Under the pieces are notes generated by a model. It worked only from the letters and a program-made list of their open reading frames with translations, had not been told where the DNA came from and did not search any database. DNA of 64,000 bases from Drosophila pseudoobscura (Eukaryota; Arthropoda; Insecta; Diptera; Drosophilidae): the NCBI RefSeq assembly GCF_009870125.1, contig NC_046681.1:12227001-12291000 (forward strand), in the 5' to 3' direction. Made by a program: the position numbers and the translations under genes. Shown here piece after piece: positions 39,359 through 52,621 of the stretch; position 1 is the stretch's first letter; each line of letters starts with the position of its first letter.

Positions 39359-39392
39359 GGATTCGATTCGATTCGATTCGGTTCGGTTCGAT
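39359..39392. repeat. (ATTCG)n pentamer repeat
   Basis: Four ATTCG units change to GTTCG units, then end in ATCCGAGCC. Confidence 0.85.
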
Positions 39393-41707
39393 CCGAGCCA
39401 AGCCCCAAAATCACTCTCTGGCATGCACAAAATTTGGATGCACATAAGCATAAGTGGTGGAATGGGATGGGGTGCCAGAGGGAGGAGGAGGAGGAGGAGC
39501 AGATGGAGACCCTGGTTAGCTGGAAGGCATTTCAAGTGATTTTGATTAAACATTGAGGCCCATAATCGTCCATTAGGGCTTTCGAGGGTATTGGTAATGA
39601 ATTTGTTGGGCTAACTCAAACAAAGTAGCACTATGGAGTGGTTCTAGCACTTAGTTTGCACTTTCTCTTCGATTTCAATTAACGAACTTCAATTAACAAA
39701 TATCAGTTTTCAATAATTCGAGGGAATTTCATTTGAAAGATTGTACTGTGTTGTTGGTATCTCGGGGGGAATACGAGTATACATATGTGTGCACAAATAG
39801 ATAGAGCAGTAGATTTCTAGTGGGCATTGATATTGTAAGGCTTTCTGTCTCGATTCGAAGTACAAGAGTCTATCAAAATTTGTTGAGTATGCAAATGTTC
39901 ATTAACTTGCAAAACAGGGTACATGGAAATGTAATCTATATGACATTTGGAAATTTTATAAAAAAGGGTCATTATGGAATAACGTTTTTCACCAATGAAA
40001 GATGGTTTCCTCTATTTGTTGCATTCAACACTTGTTCGAAATCATGAATATTTAAAAATATAGGAGATAAACTCGTAAAAATTAATAAAATTCATTAGAA
40101 CCAACTTTTTCTGATAGATTTGGGGTTGTAAAAATTTTTAATGAATTATGGTTCTTTTTGCTATTGCAAGATTTTCTCTTAAATTTTTATAAAATGGTAT
40201 ATGCAATATTTTTCTTGAAGGTAGTACTTCTTCTTTTCAGATAGCTTAAGTATCTTACAAACTGAGGAAAAGCTGATAAATGCTTCTTTAAATTAGACCT
40301 GAACACTTTGTAGCTTCAGCTTATCGTCTGGGAAATATTAAGCTTTCAAATGCTAAAACAATAATTTGTTTGCGATAATTTTTCCTCAAAATTTTGTCTT
40401 TAATACCTCAGGAAAAGTCGAAAAAATAGTCCCTTGCCTTTTAATATTTTATTTGTGAAGGTGCCTTAATTAAGCGTCGTTTAAAGTATCGTATCGTAAG
40501 ACTTCTTCTTGGCTATATTTTTATAATTAATTGAGAATCGAATTCAATCCGAACTTAACGTATTTTATTAAAAATTTTCCTTAGTTGCTTAGATTTTGTT
40601 TGGCAGGAAAAATTGTTATTTATTTGTTCATTTATTGTTGAATAAAACCATTTAATATGTGCAATCCCCAGCAATTTTCCAGTTCCAATCAGAGATGCTA
40701 TTCCTATCAAAAATTCTCGATTAAATTTTCCTGCCATACGAAGTGTGTGCATTTGAGATTCAATCATAAGAGCCATTTTTGGTAATCGAAATCCAATATA
40801 CGAGCTGTAGGATGCGGACAAATTCCGTAACCCGAATGAAAAATTTCAATTATTGAAATCTACCTGTAAAACGAACTCATTACGATTGCAAAGAGCACAG
40901 AGAGAGAGAGGGAGGGAAATCAATTGAAAAGTTTTGAAAAATAAAGGAAAATACTCGTACTCTCGCACACAATCATCCATTACAGTCCACAGTCCGGGCC
41001 TAGTGCCAGTGCCAGTCCCAGTCCCAGTCCCGAGGAACTGTCCCACTTTTATACCGAGTTTAAACATTTTTGCGATTTTTATTTTACATTTGTCTCGAGT
41101 GCACTTTGGATTGCAATGCACACTCTTCTCTTATTTGGGGCCTACACTCGTAAATTGTGGCATGGAATTCTTTGTGTGGCGGCAGCCGGAAATGTATTTT
41201 TGATTTAAAATGCGTAAAGCATCGGGCGGGCAGGTTGCGTATACGCAGTGTGTGTACGGTTTCCGTCCGTCCCATTCTTCCGTCCCTCTCTTTTGCTCAC
41301 ACTCGAGTGCCTTGAGGATCCCTCGAGTGGGAGAGAAGAGTCGAGATGGTTTTCTTCTCCTGCCAAGCCTTTGTCTTTCCGTTTTCCTTTGCCTCGGCGA
41401 TGCATGTCAAGTGGAAAATTAAGATTGATTACGGCAGATAAGCCGTTGAATTTACAACGAATTTAATTGATTGCATGTGCACTCGCCTGTATGTGTGTGT
41501 GTATGTGTGTGTGTGTCGCTCTATCTCTCTCCTGTTTGTGTGACGTGTGTGCGACGTGTCAGCCTTCAAGTGCAACCTGTCAATTGCTTAGATGCCATGT
41601 AGCATGCATCGAACTGTGTGCTGGCTGGCTCCAATTTAATTGCATGGCCAGTTGAGAAAAGAAAAACAGGAGGGGTCCTTCACCCCCATCGAATGCCCCA
41701 CCTGACA

Positions 41708-41726
41708 CAACAGCAGCAGCAGCAGC
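41708..41726. repeat. (CAG)n trinucleotide run
   Basis: About six CAG units. The open frames across it are not supported as genes. Confidence 0.85.
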
Positions 41727-42274
41727 TCGTTAAGGTGTCGCAGTGGCAGCCGCGCGGTGGCAGCAACAATACCAGCAACTTGCAACTCACAAAAGAAAAG
41801 CTGCGGTAATAAGGCGAAGATGATGATGGCGGCACCAGCCCAGCTTTTCCAGCAATTTCCCCCCACTCGAAGCAGCACCAGCAGCTACAGAAGCCACTGT
41901 TGAAGCCAGAAGAAGTACGAGTATCAGCCACATGGGCAACAGGAGCGGAGCTGTTGAAGCAGTTGGAGCAGCAGGAACAGCAGGAACAGAAGGAACAGTT
42001 GGAGCAGCATCAGCAATGCGCAGCAACAAAATTTGTGGCTCCCAACTGCGGTTTTTCGTGCACTCAAAGGAATGATGGGTATTCCCTGTTTGTAAACAAC
42101 TTGAAAGGAACTTTTTACTTAAACATTTGCAGCAAAAGCTCTCCTGTGCAGAACCCTTCAGCATTATTCATAGTTTCATGCCAGGAAATTCCATTACGTA
42201 TAACAGAATACTTTAGGGCTAAAAAAATAATACATGATTTGATTTAATTGCTTAATTTTTATTGTGTATTTCAG

Positions 42275-42347
42275 ATAACAAACGAATTTTTGTATTACCT
42301 ACGATAAATGGATTTATTTTTGGATATACGAGATGAAGAAAACTGTG
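42275..42347 (+). other. Candidate small coding exon with start codon
   Basis: An acceptor (TTGTGTATTTCAG) and a perfect donor (TGTG|GTAAGTTC) bracket 73 bases. An ATG at 42308 opens a frame MDLFLDIRDEENC that ends in phase 1. The phase matches the proposed exon at 56996 (split Gly codon), which would give a 59-residue protein across a 14.6-kb intron. The base at -3 of the ATG is T, which is weak. I do not recognise the peptide. Confidence 0.25.
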
Positions 42348-44890
42348 GTAAGTTCAACCCATAACAGCTCCCTTTTTAAGGCTCCACCTTTATTAAATTC
42401 TCTCATTTCTGCCGTCGAAAGATGCTCCCCCCCCAGAACATGAGAAATATCCTCGTTAAGCCTGCCATGTACTCATCTCCCAATTGCCCCAATTATCCGC
42501 TAATAGGGTATCATAAAATTCGATCTATGGCTGCCATACAATATTATACATACGTTCTTCGCTCCCCTGTAGTACCCGCCTCCTCGCCTGCTTTTATTCC
42601 TCCGGTGCCCTTGTGCCTTTGTGTGTGGTTTGCTGCTTGTTATGCCATTTTATACTCGGCGTTGGAGCAAATGTTTATGTTGGTTTACTTATGCATGCGT
42701 GCGAGTGTCAATCCCCCCTAGCCCCTACCCCCACCCCTACTCCGTCCCCAGCCATATAGACATTGTGCATGAGTGTATCTGCGGGTGTATCTGTATGTCT
42801 ATCTGCAGCTGTGTTTGTGGATCGGTGTGACTGCGGAGTGCGTGAATAAATGTGTGTGCGTGTGCGTGTATGGGTTTGTGGCTCATTTCAATAACAAAAC
42901 CAGCTCAAGTCACTTGTTACCACAACTGTCGCCTACCCTGAACTGAAAATATTATGCAGTCTTACAAAACAAGGCGGAAACTGAGAACTTGCGACCACAA
43001 TATACCAAATACCAAGTACAGGGAAATTCACTGTAACAAAGAGTCGCCACAATCCAGCCTTCATTTAAATATACTGGATAGAAACACTGTCCGGTTGTGG
43101 CATGTGTTCACTGTACAGCTCTCCAGTTTTCCTGGGTTCATATGGCCAGCCTCCGCCTCTCAGTGCTCTGGCGAACAAGCAGGCCGTTTCCCCTCTGTTG
43201 ACTGGAATGCACAATGACAGCTAATCAGGCCCTGGCCTGGCCTAGGCCTCTCTCATGAGAATTGACAAGTTAATGCAAATATTTTGCGAAAATCTCGAAT
43301 CAATTGGTATTAAAATTCACCCAACTCGACACAGGGCGGAGGGCAGACGTAGCTGTTGCCGGAGCCGGTGCCGGAGCCGGAGAGGGAGAGCTTAAAGTTT
43401 TGGCAATTATGTTTGACCAGGCCCGAAAAGAGGGTCCTGCTCGGCGTGGGCTCCAGCTGGAATCTCTGCCTTATCTTGGCCAAGCAAAAGTTTGCCACTG
43501 GGAAGCACTTTGTACCTGCATTTGTCACAGAATTTATGATGTTCGTGTGGACCTTGAGCGAACGGGGGGATGGGATGGAAGCTTAAAGGACCAGTGGGAT
43601 GGGGTGGGGCTGGACGGCCATAAACGATGGGCGCTGCAAAATTCCGTTTCGTTTGCTGTTCACTGGGTTCTATCTAATAAAATCTAGAGTGTTTAATCCC
43701 TTGCACTCGGCTGCCGTTGTTACTCCTAGATGTTCAAAATTTCTGCATCCTGAATCCCTAGGCTGCCCCGTCGTGGAACTCCTCCTCCAGCTCCTTTTGG
43801 CTAGTAGTTTTAGTCGCCATTGCGGATGGATTCGATTGTCGTTTGGTCTGTCCTTTTGGGGGGTATATTAGCTATGGAATGAGACTTGATAAGGGAACAC
43901 ATAGATATGGGAGAGGTCTATCCTAAGTGCAGATTTCCATGATCACTTATGCGTGATATAACTTATTGGTTTTCTACCATATAGAGTCCCACTTTTCATC
44001 AAAAATTTAGCGAGAATTTCCTTATGCTTCAATCACGCAGCATTTTTAATGCATTTTCTAGTTGGCTCCTTCAATTTATTTATTTCTTTGTAACAAGTAG
44101 AATCTCAATCTAAAACCGAAAGAAGCCCTTCTCGAGTTGCTTAAACAGCCTCAAAGTTCTCGTGGAAAGTGGTTCCCAATCGAAATTATCTTCAGTTGAA
44201 GCATCCTTCAAGCCCGCTTCATGATAACCCCAGCTTCAAACCAATTGCCTCTCCACTTGTCCCAGAGCCCTGTCTGTCTGAACAGCGATTCGAGTCAGTG
44301 GCAGTGCCAGGACCCTCGAGAGCATTCAGTCTTCACTTTGGTCTCGTTTTTGCGCCATTTCTGGTCTGCTATTCGTTTCTGCCATCTTCTAAAAATTCAT
44401 TTCGCCAATGCACAATGCATTGGACAGAGGAGCATCCAGGGGAGGGACCAAAGTGCGTTGAGCCTGGTGCTGCCTCGACGGGCAGTCCGCAGTCCACAGT
44501 CCGCTGTTCGCTGTTGGTAGTCTAGAAGTCTGGAGTCTGGAGTCGTTGCCACTCGATCAAATTACTTATTGTAGCTGCGCCGCAGGATGCCCGAGTGCCA
44601 TTAATACAAATAAAGTGACACAAATACGGGGTAGCAGGAGCCACGAGCAGCGGGCAGCGGGCAGCAAAATGCTGACGGTCCACAGGAATTGCCTCTGGCC
44701 AGGTGGAAGAGGTAGTCATGGCGGCTATCGCCTCGGTTGGTCGCTTTGCTCCTGTGTCCTGTGTCCCGTGTCCTTTGTCCTTTGTCCCCGCTCTCTGTTT
44801 CCAGACACTCTTCGAATGCCATAACTTTGCCGCCCATTGCTGCAGATTTATCCAAGTGGAAGACTAATCTCTGAATTCGCGCTGCTTTCT

Positions 44891-44934
44891 GGGAATGGGA
44901 ATGGGAATGCGAATGCGAATGCGAATGGAAATGG
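44891..44934. repeat. GGGAAT/GCGAAT hexamer repeat
   Basis: Seven hexamer units drift from GGGAAT to GCGAAT to GGAAAT. Confidence 0.85.
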
Positions 44935-47900
44935 GTCTGTGGAATGGGGCTGCTGTGGAATGGAGAAAGGATTGAGTTTTAGGGCGTGAGTGATGGGTGG
45001 CTGGGAAAAAGTTTGAACAATGGGCAAGAAAAGTTTTTAGAAACTAGTCCTCCTCCGTCGGTGAGCATGTCAACTGCGAGCAAGAACAACGAAAGGCATT
45101 TTGCTAGCCAGCGGGTGGTCCGTCCTTGCGGCACCCCCCACCCCCCAGCCATCCCCCACAGTCACCTCAGTCATGCAGCGAGGCGTGAAATACGGCAGGC
45201 CAGAAATAGCAGCAGTTGAAGTAGAATTAGGTGAGAGCTCTCTCCCTTTAGCACTCTCTCTCTCTCTCCCTTGTCTCTGTCTCTGTCTCCGTCTCTGTGT
45301 CTGTCCCTATCTCGTTTTCTTGTCTCTGTCTCAAAGTTGATAGATTTTTTGCTGCTCTTGCAACGATTTACATTTCAGCGTTTGGCTAAACATTTGAATC
45401 AGCCTCTTGAGCCCCAGACAAATAGTTAAGCAGCGTGTGCCGGGCCGGGCCGTGCTGTGCTGTGCTGTGCTCCATCGAAGTCAGCGAAGGTCATCCGGGG
45501 GCTGGTCATCCGCCCTTGGGTGGCTGTCGGGTTGCCCTATAAAGTGTCTGAAGAGGGTAGATTAGCCAAATGATGGCCTCTTCCTGGGAGTGGGAGGGGG
45601 GATGGGGCATGGGGCATGGGTTAGACTAATAAGATGTGCCGGCCAAATGGGGTCGGGTGAATATTACCGAGAGCCGAGAGCGCAGACACATTCCTTTAAA
45701 AGGTTTCTACCATCAGCCGAAAGAGTAAATTTAACTTAACCAATTGACCCATATAGAAGGCTACTTTATGTGTTTTGAAATGTGTTTAAAATATAAAGTG
45801 TATTACAGCAATGTTAAAAGCAAAGGATTTCCTAGATTTACCATCGACTTTGGTTTAGCCATCATTTAATATTAAAAGGCATTCAATATGTTTCAGATTT
45901 GTACTCGGAGAGCCCTCCGTTTCCTCCATTAATAATGAAACAATAGAAAACATGTACATATTTCAACAGCAGGTTCTGTACACATTTATTTTAAGATTTG
46001 TAAGTGTTTATAGGACCATTCTTTGTGAGAGATTTCATTCGTTTCCATTAATCTCGCAACCTACATTCCGCCCTAGAAGCGGAACGATTTCAATTCGACT
46101 TTTGATTTCTTTTTCCGTTTCTAACATTTATTTATTGCAAGGGCAAATGTTGCCCCCATATGTAGGCAACATTTTATATTATATCCTTGCGCTGCTTCTC
46201 TCTACGGCTGAGAAGCTCATTGCCATCGCAAACGCAATCGTAATCGTAATCGCAATTCGCCATCGCCATCGCCTGATTGCCCTCTCTGCACATGTCACCC
46301 AACAGGCAGCCCTGACTCTTAGGCCGCATGCCACATGCCTCAATCCCCCTACCCCATGTCCCATGCCAGAGCCCAGCTCAGAAGCCCAGAACACCGCCAC
46401 GATGTCCCCAATCCAATAAATTTACAATATGCTGGCATTTAAGTTTGTTTTGTACACTCGCCGGGGGACAGGGTATGGGCACTTTGTGACGACTTTTGTC
46501 GGGCATAAATGGAGCAAGTCAAGTGGAAATTTTCAGGGGAACAGATTGATTGACCTCCAGGGAATGGAGAATCAAGCACCGTCGTCAGGCGGCAGAATCA
46601 GACACAGAACTCTAGCTATTGATCCCATTCGACCAGATATATCCTAGATGGGAGATAAATCTTCTCTAGGGAACGTCCATTCGTTTGTTATAATCTATCC
46701 TTCCATACACTTAAATAAATACAAAATCATTCCACTACTGCGAGATCTCGCCACTTTCCACACCATTTAGTACTTTCTGCAGTAAACTGTGATTATCCCA
46801 GAGAATGTATATTCACCAAAGTGTATAAATACCTATTCGTGCCACATTGAATGGCGTGAAAAATAAGTGTGAAATATACACAAGTGCCAGTGAAACGAAA
46901 CTGCTGTTAATTAATCCACTGGCCATTAATTATGTTCGGCTATTGGTGAGGGTATCGACTGTTCGTTCAAGTCATTAATATTTCTTGATTTTTCTTGTTG
47001 TTTTTGGGGTGCTGCCTGCCACTGCCACTGCCAGTGCCAGTGCCTCCACTGCTGCTGCTGCTGTCGATATTTTACAGCCCGTGGCACAGAAATTTATGTT
47101 TGCGCCTTTGCGCCAAGTCAATGAATTGCAACAAATTTCGCTTGACTCCCCTTAACAACCTACCGGCCCCCTCCATAGCCCCCATAGCACCCCATACCTT
47201 GATCCAACTTTGCGGCTTGTTAGGCGGCATTTATTTATTTATTTATCGCACGTTGCCTTGACAAAGTAATAAAGACACCACCAAAAGGTGGGGTCAGGTG
47301 TCGCCTGGTTCTGTCAGTACTGTCGTAGTACTCGTTCTGTGTGTGGTTAAAATTTTTTAACTCCCTCAGCGAGAGAGAACGGCAGAGAGAGAGAGAGAGA
47401 AAAGCTGGCTCATTTGGATTTATGTTGTGTTACGGATTTTTGTGGCCTATAAATCGTAATTACTTTAACGCGGCCAAATGAGTTTTGGCCAGAAGGCATT
47501 AGGGCTCAGCCTCGCCATTATTGCTGCGGCTGCTCCTCCCCCTGCCTCCTGCCTTTTGCCTCCTGCCACCTTCTTCCTTGTGGTTATTTTTGTTTCGGAT
47601 TTTTGCCCAGTTGTTGTAATGGCCGTAATTAAAATTGGTTGCCTTCATAATGTGATTGGCTTGGCTGAACACCGCAATGGTACAACAAGTCAGGGATTTT
47701 AATAAAATAAAACCCCATTTATCAAGTAGAAAAATAGTCGAACAGTTGTACAGCCGTAGTTGCCGCAGGTGGGGCAGGCACGATGAAGTGGAACAAACTC
47801 CTGCCCCACTGCTCTTTGCCGCCGTCTTTGCATCACTCGAAACTAAACAAATTCACACGACACGAAGCATAGCACATGGCCAGGAGGATAAATATACGTA

Positions 47901-48074
47901 CATACTCGTACAGGGAGGCTGGCTAGGGAGAAGAGCAGAAGGTAGTAGGTGGGTGGGGAACCACTTGAAACCACTCAACTCGTCATAGACTAAATACTTG
48001 TGAAGCCATTCGGCTGCGGCAGGCTGCATAGTTGGCAGAAGGCAGAAGGGGGTGCCTCCGATGCGGGGACAGGC

Positions 48075-48104
48075 GGGTGCGGGTGCGGGTGCGGGTGCGG
48101 GTGC
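48075..48104 (+). repeat. (GGGTGC)5 array (G-quadruplex-capable)
   Basis: Five GGG tracts with exact 3-base spacing. It has the same GGG-N3 pattern as the array at 30471-30525. Confidence 0.9.
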
Positions 48105-49977
48105 CTCCTGGTCAGGAGGTGGCGCCCATGGCAAATAACATTTTGCAAAATCGGCCGCAATTGCCAAACTAGCCAAATTAGAGAATATGCAAATGCAAGC
48201 AACATTCACACGATGGTGGAGTGGCACGAGGCTGGGTGGAGAGGGGGTTGGGGATTACCGAATGGCTTGTCTAGAGATGAGCAAGAGGAATGTGTCACCG
48301 GTGATTGAGTCACTGCCTGGACTCATTTCTATAGATGGGAACTTGGGCTATGAAAATAAATAGTGTGTTCTCTTTATTGGTTTATAATTTTCCCTTTAAT
48401 TTTATATATTTATATATCGCCCCACCAATAGAAGATTTGGTCTGTCCTAGCACTGATTTCCTGGGAATAATCTCTCATTAACCCTCTCCCATTTATTTAG
48501 ATTGGGTCCCGTTCATCAATGGGAAATAGCCTTTCTTTATAATGTGCCCTCTTAGTCACATTTTTCTCCATAAAAAATCACTAGCCGAATCGAGAAGTTT
48601 GCTCATCTCCAAGCAGCAGATTGCGTATTGTTGCTGTCGTAGGTTCAGTCACAGTCATCAGAGCAGCCATCATCATCGCCATCGCCATCATCATCATCAT
48701 CGCCCATCGTAATCGGCAGACGGCATCTCATCGACCTTTCCCCTTGGACGACAGGCCGGCTATACAGTTTGGAAGCCTGAAAGCCCGGCAAAGCGGGGCC
48801 AAGCAGGGTAAGCATCCATGGAGACGGGCCGAAAGGAGGCAGGACGATAGAGCACAGAGGTTAGAGGTTAGAGGCAGGAGCCGGCGTAGTATGACCCCAT
48901 CATCATCAAAATCCACAGAGCCAAAAGGTTTATAACTGGCTGATGTGGTTCGTTTGTCGTCTTAATCGAGACACTGAGAACTTTCTGGCCAACATCCAGT
49001 TTCAGCCCGGTACTCGGTGCCCGGTGCCCGGTGCCTTGCTTGCTGTTGACGTGTCGGCCAACCGAGGCTAACTTAAACAGCAAACACATCGACTAACCAT
49101 TAAATTTGAGCAGTACCTCTCTAGCCAAATTGTGCAATTAAAACTCAATTGCGTTGGCCTCCTGCAACTAAGTCAAATGTCACCTAAATTGACACCAAAA
49201 CCTCTACACAAAATAGCAATTTTTTCAATTTTTTTTCTCGACTTTCCCATAGGAAAGCACAATTTATCTGAGAATTTTCGGGCAAGATGTCTAAGCGAAT
49301 TTCAGTTTCACTTTGGGAATAGCAATTGATATTATTTTTTTTGTGGAACAAATGAAAATTAAATTTTTTTTTGGAATTTGACTTTCTTTTTGGGAATGAA
49401 ATTAAGTTCTGGTGGGAACTAGTTATAGCTCAATATTGGTTCACACTAGCCTGCCATAAGGACTGTCTATCTGTAGCGTAATGCTCATTGATTTCAATAC
49501 AGAATTCTCTTCAGCTGGAAACACGAATCAATATTACTTCGAGACTGGTCATATTTTTAAGGGATGTCTCCTCTCGTATCTGATTGCAGCGATGACTAAC
49601 AGAACCTTTAAGTTGCGTATTCCCAACAGCACTTTTCTCTGGTGAACCCAATACGAACAGAAATCTGTGCCCTCGCTGACAATTTCAGCATGTTTTTTGC
49701 GGCTTTTAGTGGTAGCTTCTTGCTGTCGCGGCTTAAACAAAAGACTCGGGGACAGTTGTAGGGCTGCCTGCATATGTTCTGGCTGTGGGTCTGGTTCTCG
49801 TTCTGAATCTGACTCTGACTCTGGTTCGTGTGGAGGGAGGGGAAAACGCTTTACGCCTCCCCATAAATCCCTGGCCCAGGGCCCTGGCCTTTTGGGGTGG
49901 CACAGGGCCGATACGACCACCAACAGACAAGCGATTGCATTTGGGTATTGGGGATTAACGTTGCTGAAACTGTTAAA

Positions 49978-50211
49978 ATGAAATCCGTTCGTATGCTGCT
50001 GCTGGTGCTGCCTCTCGTTGAGACCCTTGTTCAAACTGTCGCTGCTTACAACAGCAGCAACACATCGTACTATACATACATCCCAGTACCCAGTACGTCC
50101 CAGAAAAAAGAGTGTAAAAAAATGACAAAAAAGGCATTTGTAGCCATAAAAACACTGCAATTTGTATTTGAAATTGCCGCAAAATCCCAGCAGCAGCAGC
50201 AGCAGGAGTAG
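49978..50211 (+). CDS. Possible small secreted protein (weak)
   Basis: This is a 77-residue frame from an ATG with AAA before it. It starts MKSVRMLLLVLPLVETLVQT, which looks like a signal peptide, then a Ser/Asn/Tyr-rich part, a KKECKKMTKK basic patch and a glutamine run at the end. It lies opposite a longer open frame that has no usable ATG. There is no family match that I know and only one cysteine, so chance is the leading explanation. Confidence 0.12.
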   Translation: MKSVRMLLLVLPLVETLVQTVAAYNSSNTSYYTYIPVPSTSQKKECKKMTKKAFVAIKTLQFVFEIAAKSQQQQQQE

Positions 50212-51036
50212 CAGCGGCAATCGCAGGAAAAGTCCTGGACTAGCAGCAGCAGGACCCAGCAGCCCAATCCCTAGCCCCAAAACCCAGTCGACACATCAGT
50301 TCGCTTGAGTTGAGCGGAGCGGAGCTCGGTTCCAGGCAGTTGAATATGTATGAAATTGACGTTGTCGCTGCCGTTGTCTCCTTGTCTCGGTGTCTGCTGG
50401 CCTGCTGGCTCTTTCGCCTATTTCGCACAGAACATTGGGCATTCTGGAGCAACTGCAGCATCAGCAGGGGCAGCGGCAGGGGCAGCGGCAGGGCCAGGGA
50501 CAAATCCACTGGGCGTTGTTTTTCGATGGGAGCTGAAAACTGGAATCTCCATGTTGCACGCTCCCCTTTTCGAAACTGCGTTCTGCGTGCGTGTCGGCCC
50601 AAAGGTGAGGAAGCAGAAGGAAGGCCCTGACTTAACCCCCAGGGGGATAGATTTTACAAGGCCTAACATCTTGACACAATTTATTGAAGTAACAAATTGT
50701 GAAAATATATATTTGGACTTTAAATTTAAATAAGGAAAAGTGGGGCACATCCTCTATACATCTTGGATTCACAAATCTTTCTTAGTTTCTTTACGAAAAA
50801 CCTCTAATTTCGGCTAAGGTCTGAACCATTCGAAATTATTTCGGAAATAAAAAGGAGATTTGTATGTTTGTTAAAGGAAAAAGTAAACAAGATACATTTC
50901 GCAATGCCACAAGAGCTCTGCCACTCGTAGTTTCCCCTGTGGACAGTTGAAGCCCTCTCAGCCGGCCAAGGGTTAAGCACAAAATTTCTGAGTGTAGCCA
51001 TCAAAATTGAAGTTGAATTTGAAACCCCTTCTGCGG

Positions 51037-51058
51037 CACACACACACACACACACACA
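51037..51058. repeat. (CA)n microsatellite
   Basis: About eleven CA units. Confidence 0.95.
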
Positions 51059-52596
51059 GCTGCTGTTTTGGGGGGCAAGGGGGAACTGCTGCTGCTTCTT
51101 CGTGGGGGAAGCTGTTGCAAGTGTTGCTTGTGATGAAAATAAAAACCACAAACAATAAGCTGTACCACTGCAGGGGTAGGGGCAGGGGAAGGGGAAGACT
51201 GAAGCCTGACACGCATGTTGAGCATTAGAAAGCGCAGGGGGGAAGCAGCACAGGGAGGGTGGGGGGGCGAGGGCAGCGGCAGAGCCAAGCAGACCGCAAT
51301 CAATATTTTATCAAAGCAAATGCGAAGGAAGCAGCGCAACTCACAAACTGCACAGACTTTGCTCTTCACAAATTTCGCTTCTGCTTCTACATGTATTTGA
51401 TACCCTAACGGGGGAGGGGGTATTCTGCTTTTGAGTAGAGCCACACTCCTGATAATTGGAGGAATGTGGCACCCACCTATGGCCAGCCGTTGCCATACAG
51501 ATGATGCATCTTGAAGGGTATCAAATGCTTCGATCTCTGAACGCAGTCCGGCTTTCTTGTATTTTTTTTGGGCGGCTCCCCTCTAAGCTGCAGTGGCAGC
51601 AGCAGAGAGGGATGACTGGGGGGGCAGGGGCTATTTACTATTCATGCTAAGCCATGGCGTGTGCAAAAGAAAAACTGCAAACAATGAAAAGCGAAGCACA
51701 TGAAAAGCCAAGGCCCAGAGCCGGGCCAAGAGAAGCGGACATGAATAAAACAAGATTCAACGCGCCCCTGAAAAACCTAGCCCAAAGTCATAAAGAAAAT
51801 CGGGTGGCCAGGGCGGGGCAGATCAGGGAAAATCGGAATGGTGAAAGAATCCGATCTGAGGATGGACTGGACCTCAAGATAGAAACGGAAACGTTGGGCA
51901 AACTTTCATTAAGCTGCTTGAGCAGATTCCTTAATAAATGATTGCGAATCGCAGTCGCAGTCTGGCAATGTCATCAATCATATTGCAATCAATTAATTTG
52001 CCCTTCGGCCACCATCCGGGATACACCATCCAACACAGGACCTCCGAGTGAGAGTGGGGATGGGGACTAAGGACTGAGGACTGGGGAGTTTGCCAGAACT
52101 TTGCATTCGTATTTCCCATGCACGTCCAAGTCAATTGCATTGATTCGATTCTAATTCGGGTTTGTGTTCTGTACTTTACAAGCACCGAACCAGACCAGCG
52201 TAGACCCAGGGAAGGGCAGACGGACCCAGCCAGCTCAGCAAAATTTCCCCAATAAAAACCAGAAAATGGAAAAACGAGCAGGAAGCAGGAAGCAGGCGAC
52301 AGGACCCTGGACACTCTCCATGTGTCCCGACTGTCATTTGCAGCACATAACAAAGTGTCAATAAACAACTTGGACAAAGAAGAGGCCGATGCAGAGAGAT
52401 ATGAAAAGAAACCAAACGAAACGAAGCGAAGCGAAAGGAAGAGAGAGAGCAGGTCCTAGTTCTCATTGCTCCCGGTTGCCCTGGTTACCTTTCTGGCAAG
52501 GGGTCAACTTGATTAAGTCTTTGGTCCGAAGGTGTTGCAGCCTATACAGGAAAAGGATTCACAACAGTAACAGGACCAGGACAAGGCAAGGACCAC

Positions 52597-52621
52597 AGGC
52601 AATAGGCAATAGGCAATAGGC
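52597..52621. repeat. (AGGCAAT)n heptamer repeat
   Basis: Three exact AGGCAAT units and a partial fourth. Confidence 0.85.

Larger units (their letters stand above)
32401..42274. other. Desert, part 3
   Basis: No gene is supported. A plausible first-exon end (CCGACAGA|GTGAGTATC, donor GT at 32434) follows a GC-richer patch with TTCAGACAG near 32390 that could be a start site; this is only a suggestion. A GT microsatellite lies at 38491-38511, an ATTCG pentamer run at 39359-39392 and a CAG run at 41708-41726. Confidence 0.55.

Noticed and set aside
41900..42247. Glutamine/glutamate-rich frame of 115 codons
   Set aside because: Driven by a CAG/GGAACAG repeat. The rest lacks any coding character.
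49549..50280. 243-codon open frame on the minus strand, the longest in the desert
   Set aside because: It begins at a TTG; the first ATG is deep in the frame. It is low complexity with a leucine run from a CAG repeat, and shows no domain.
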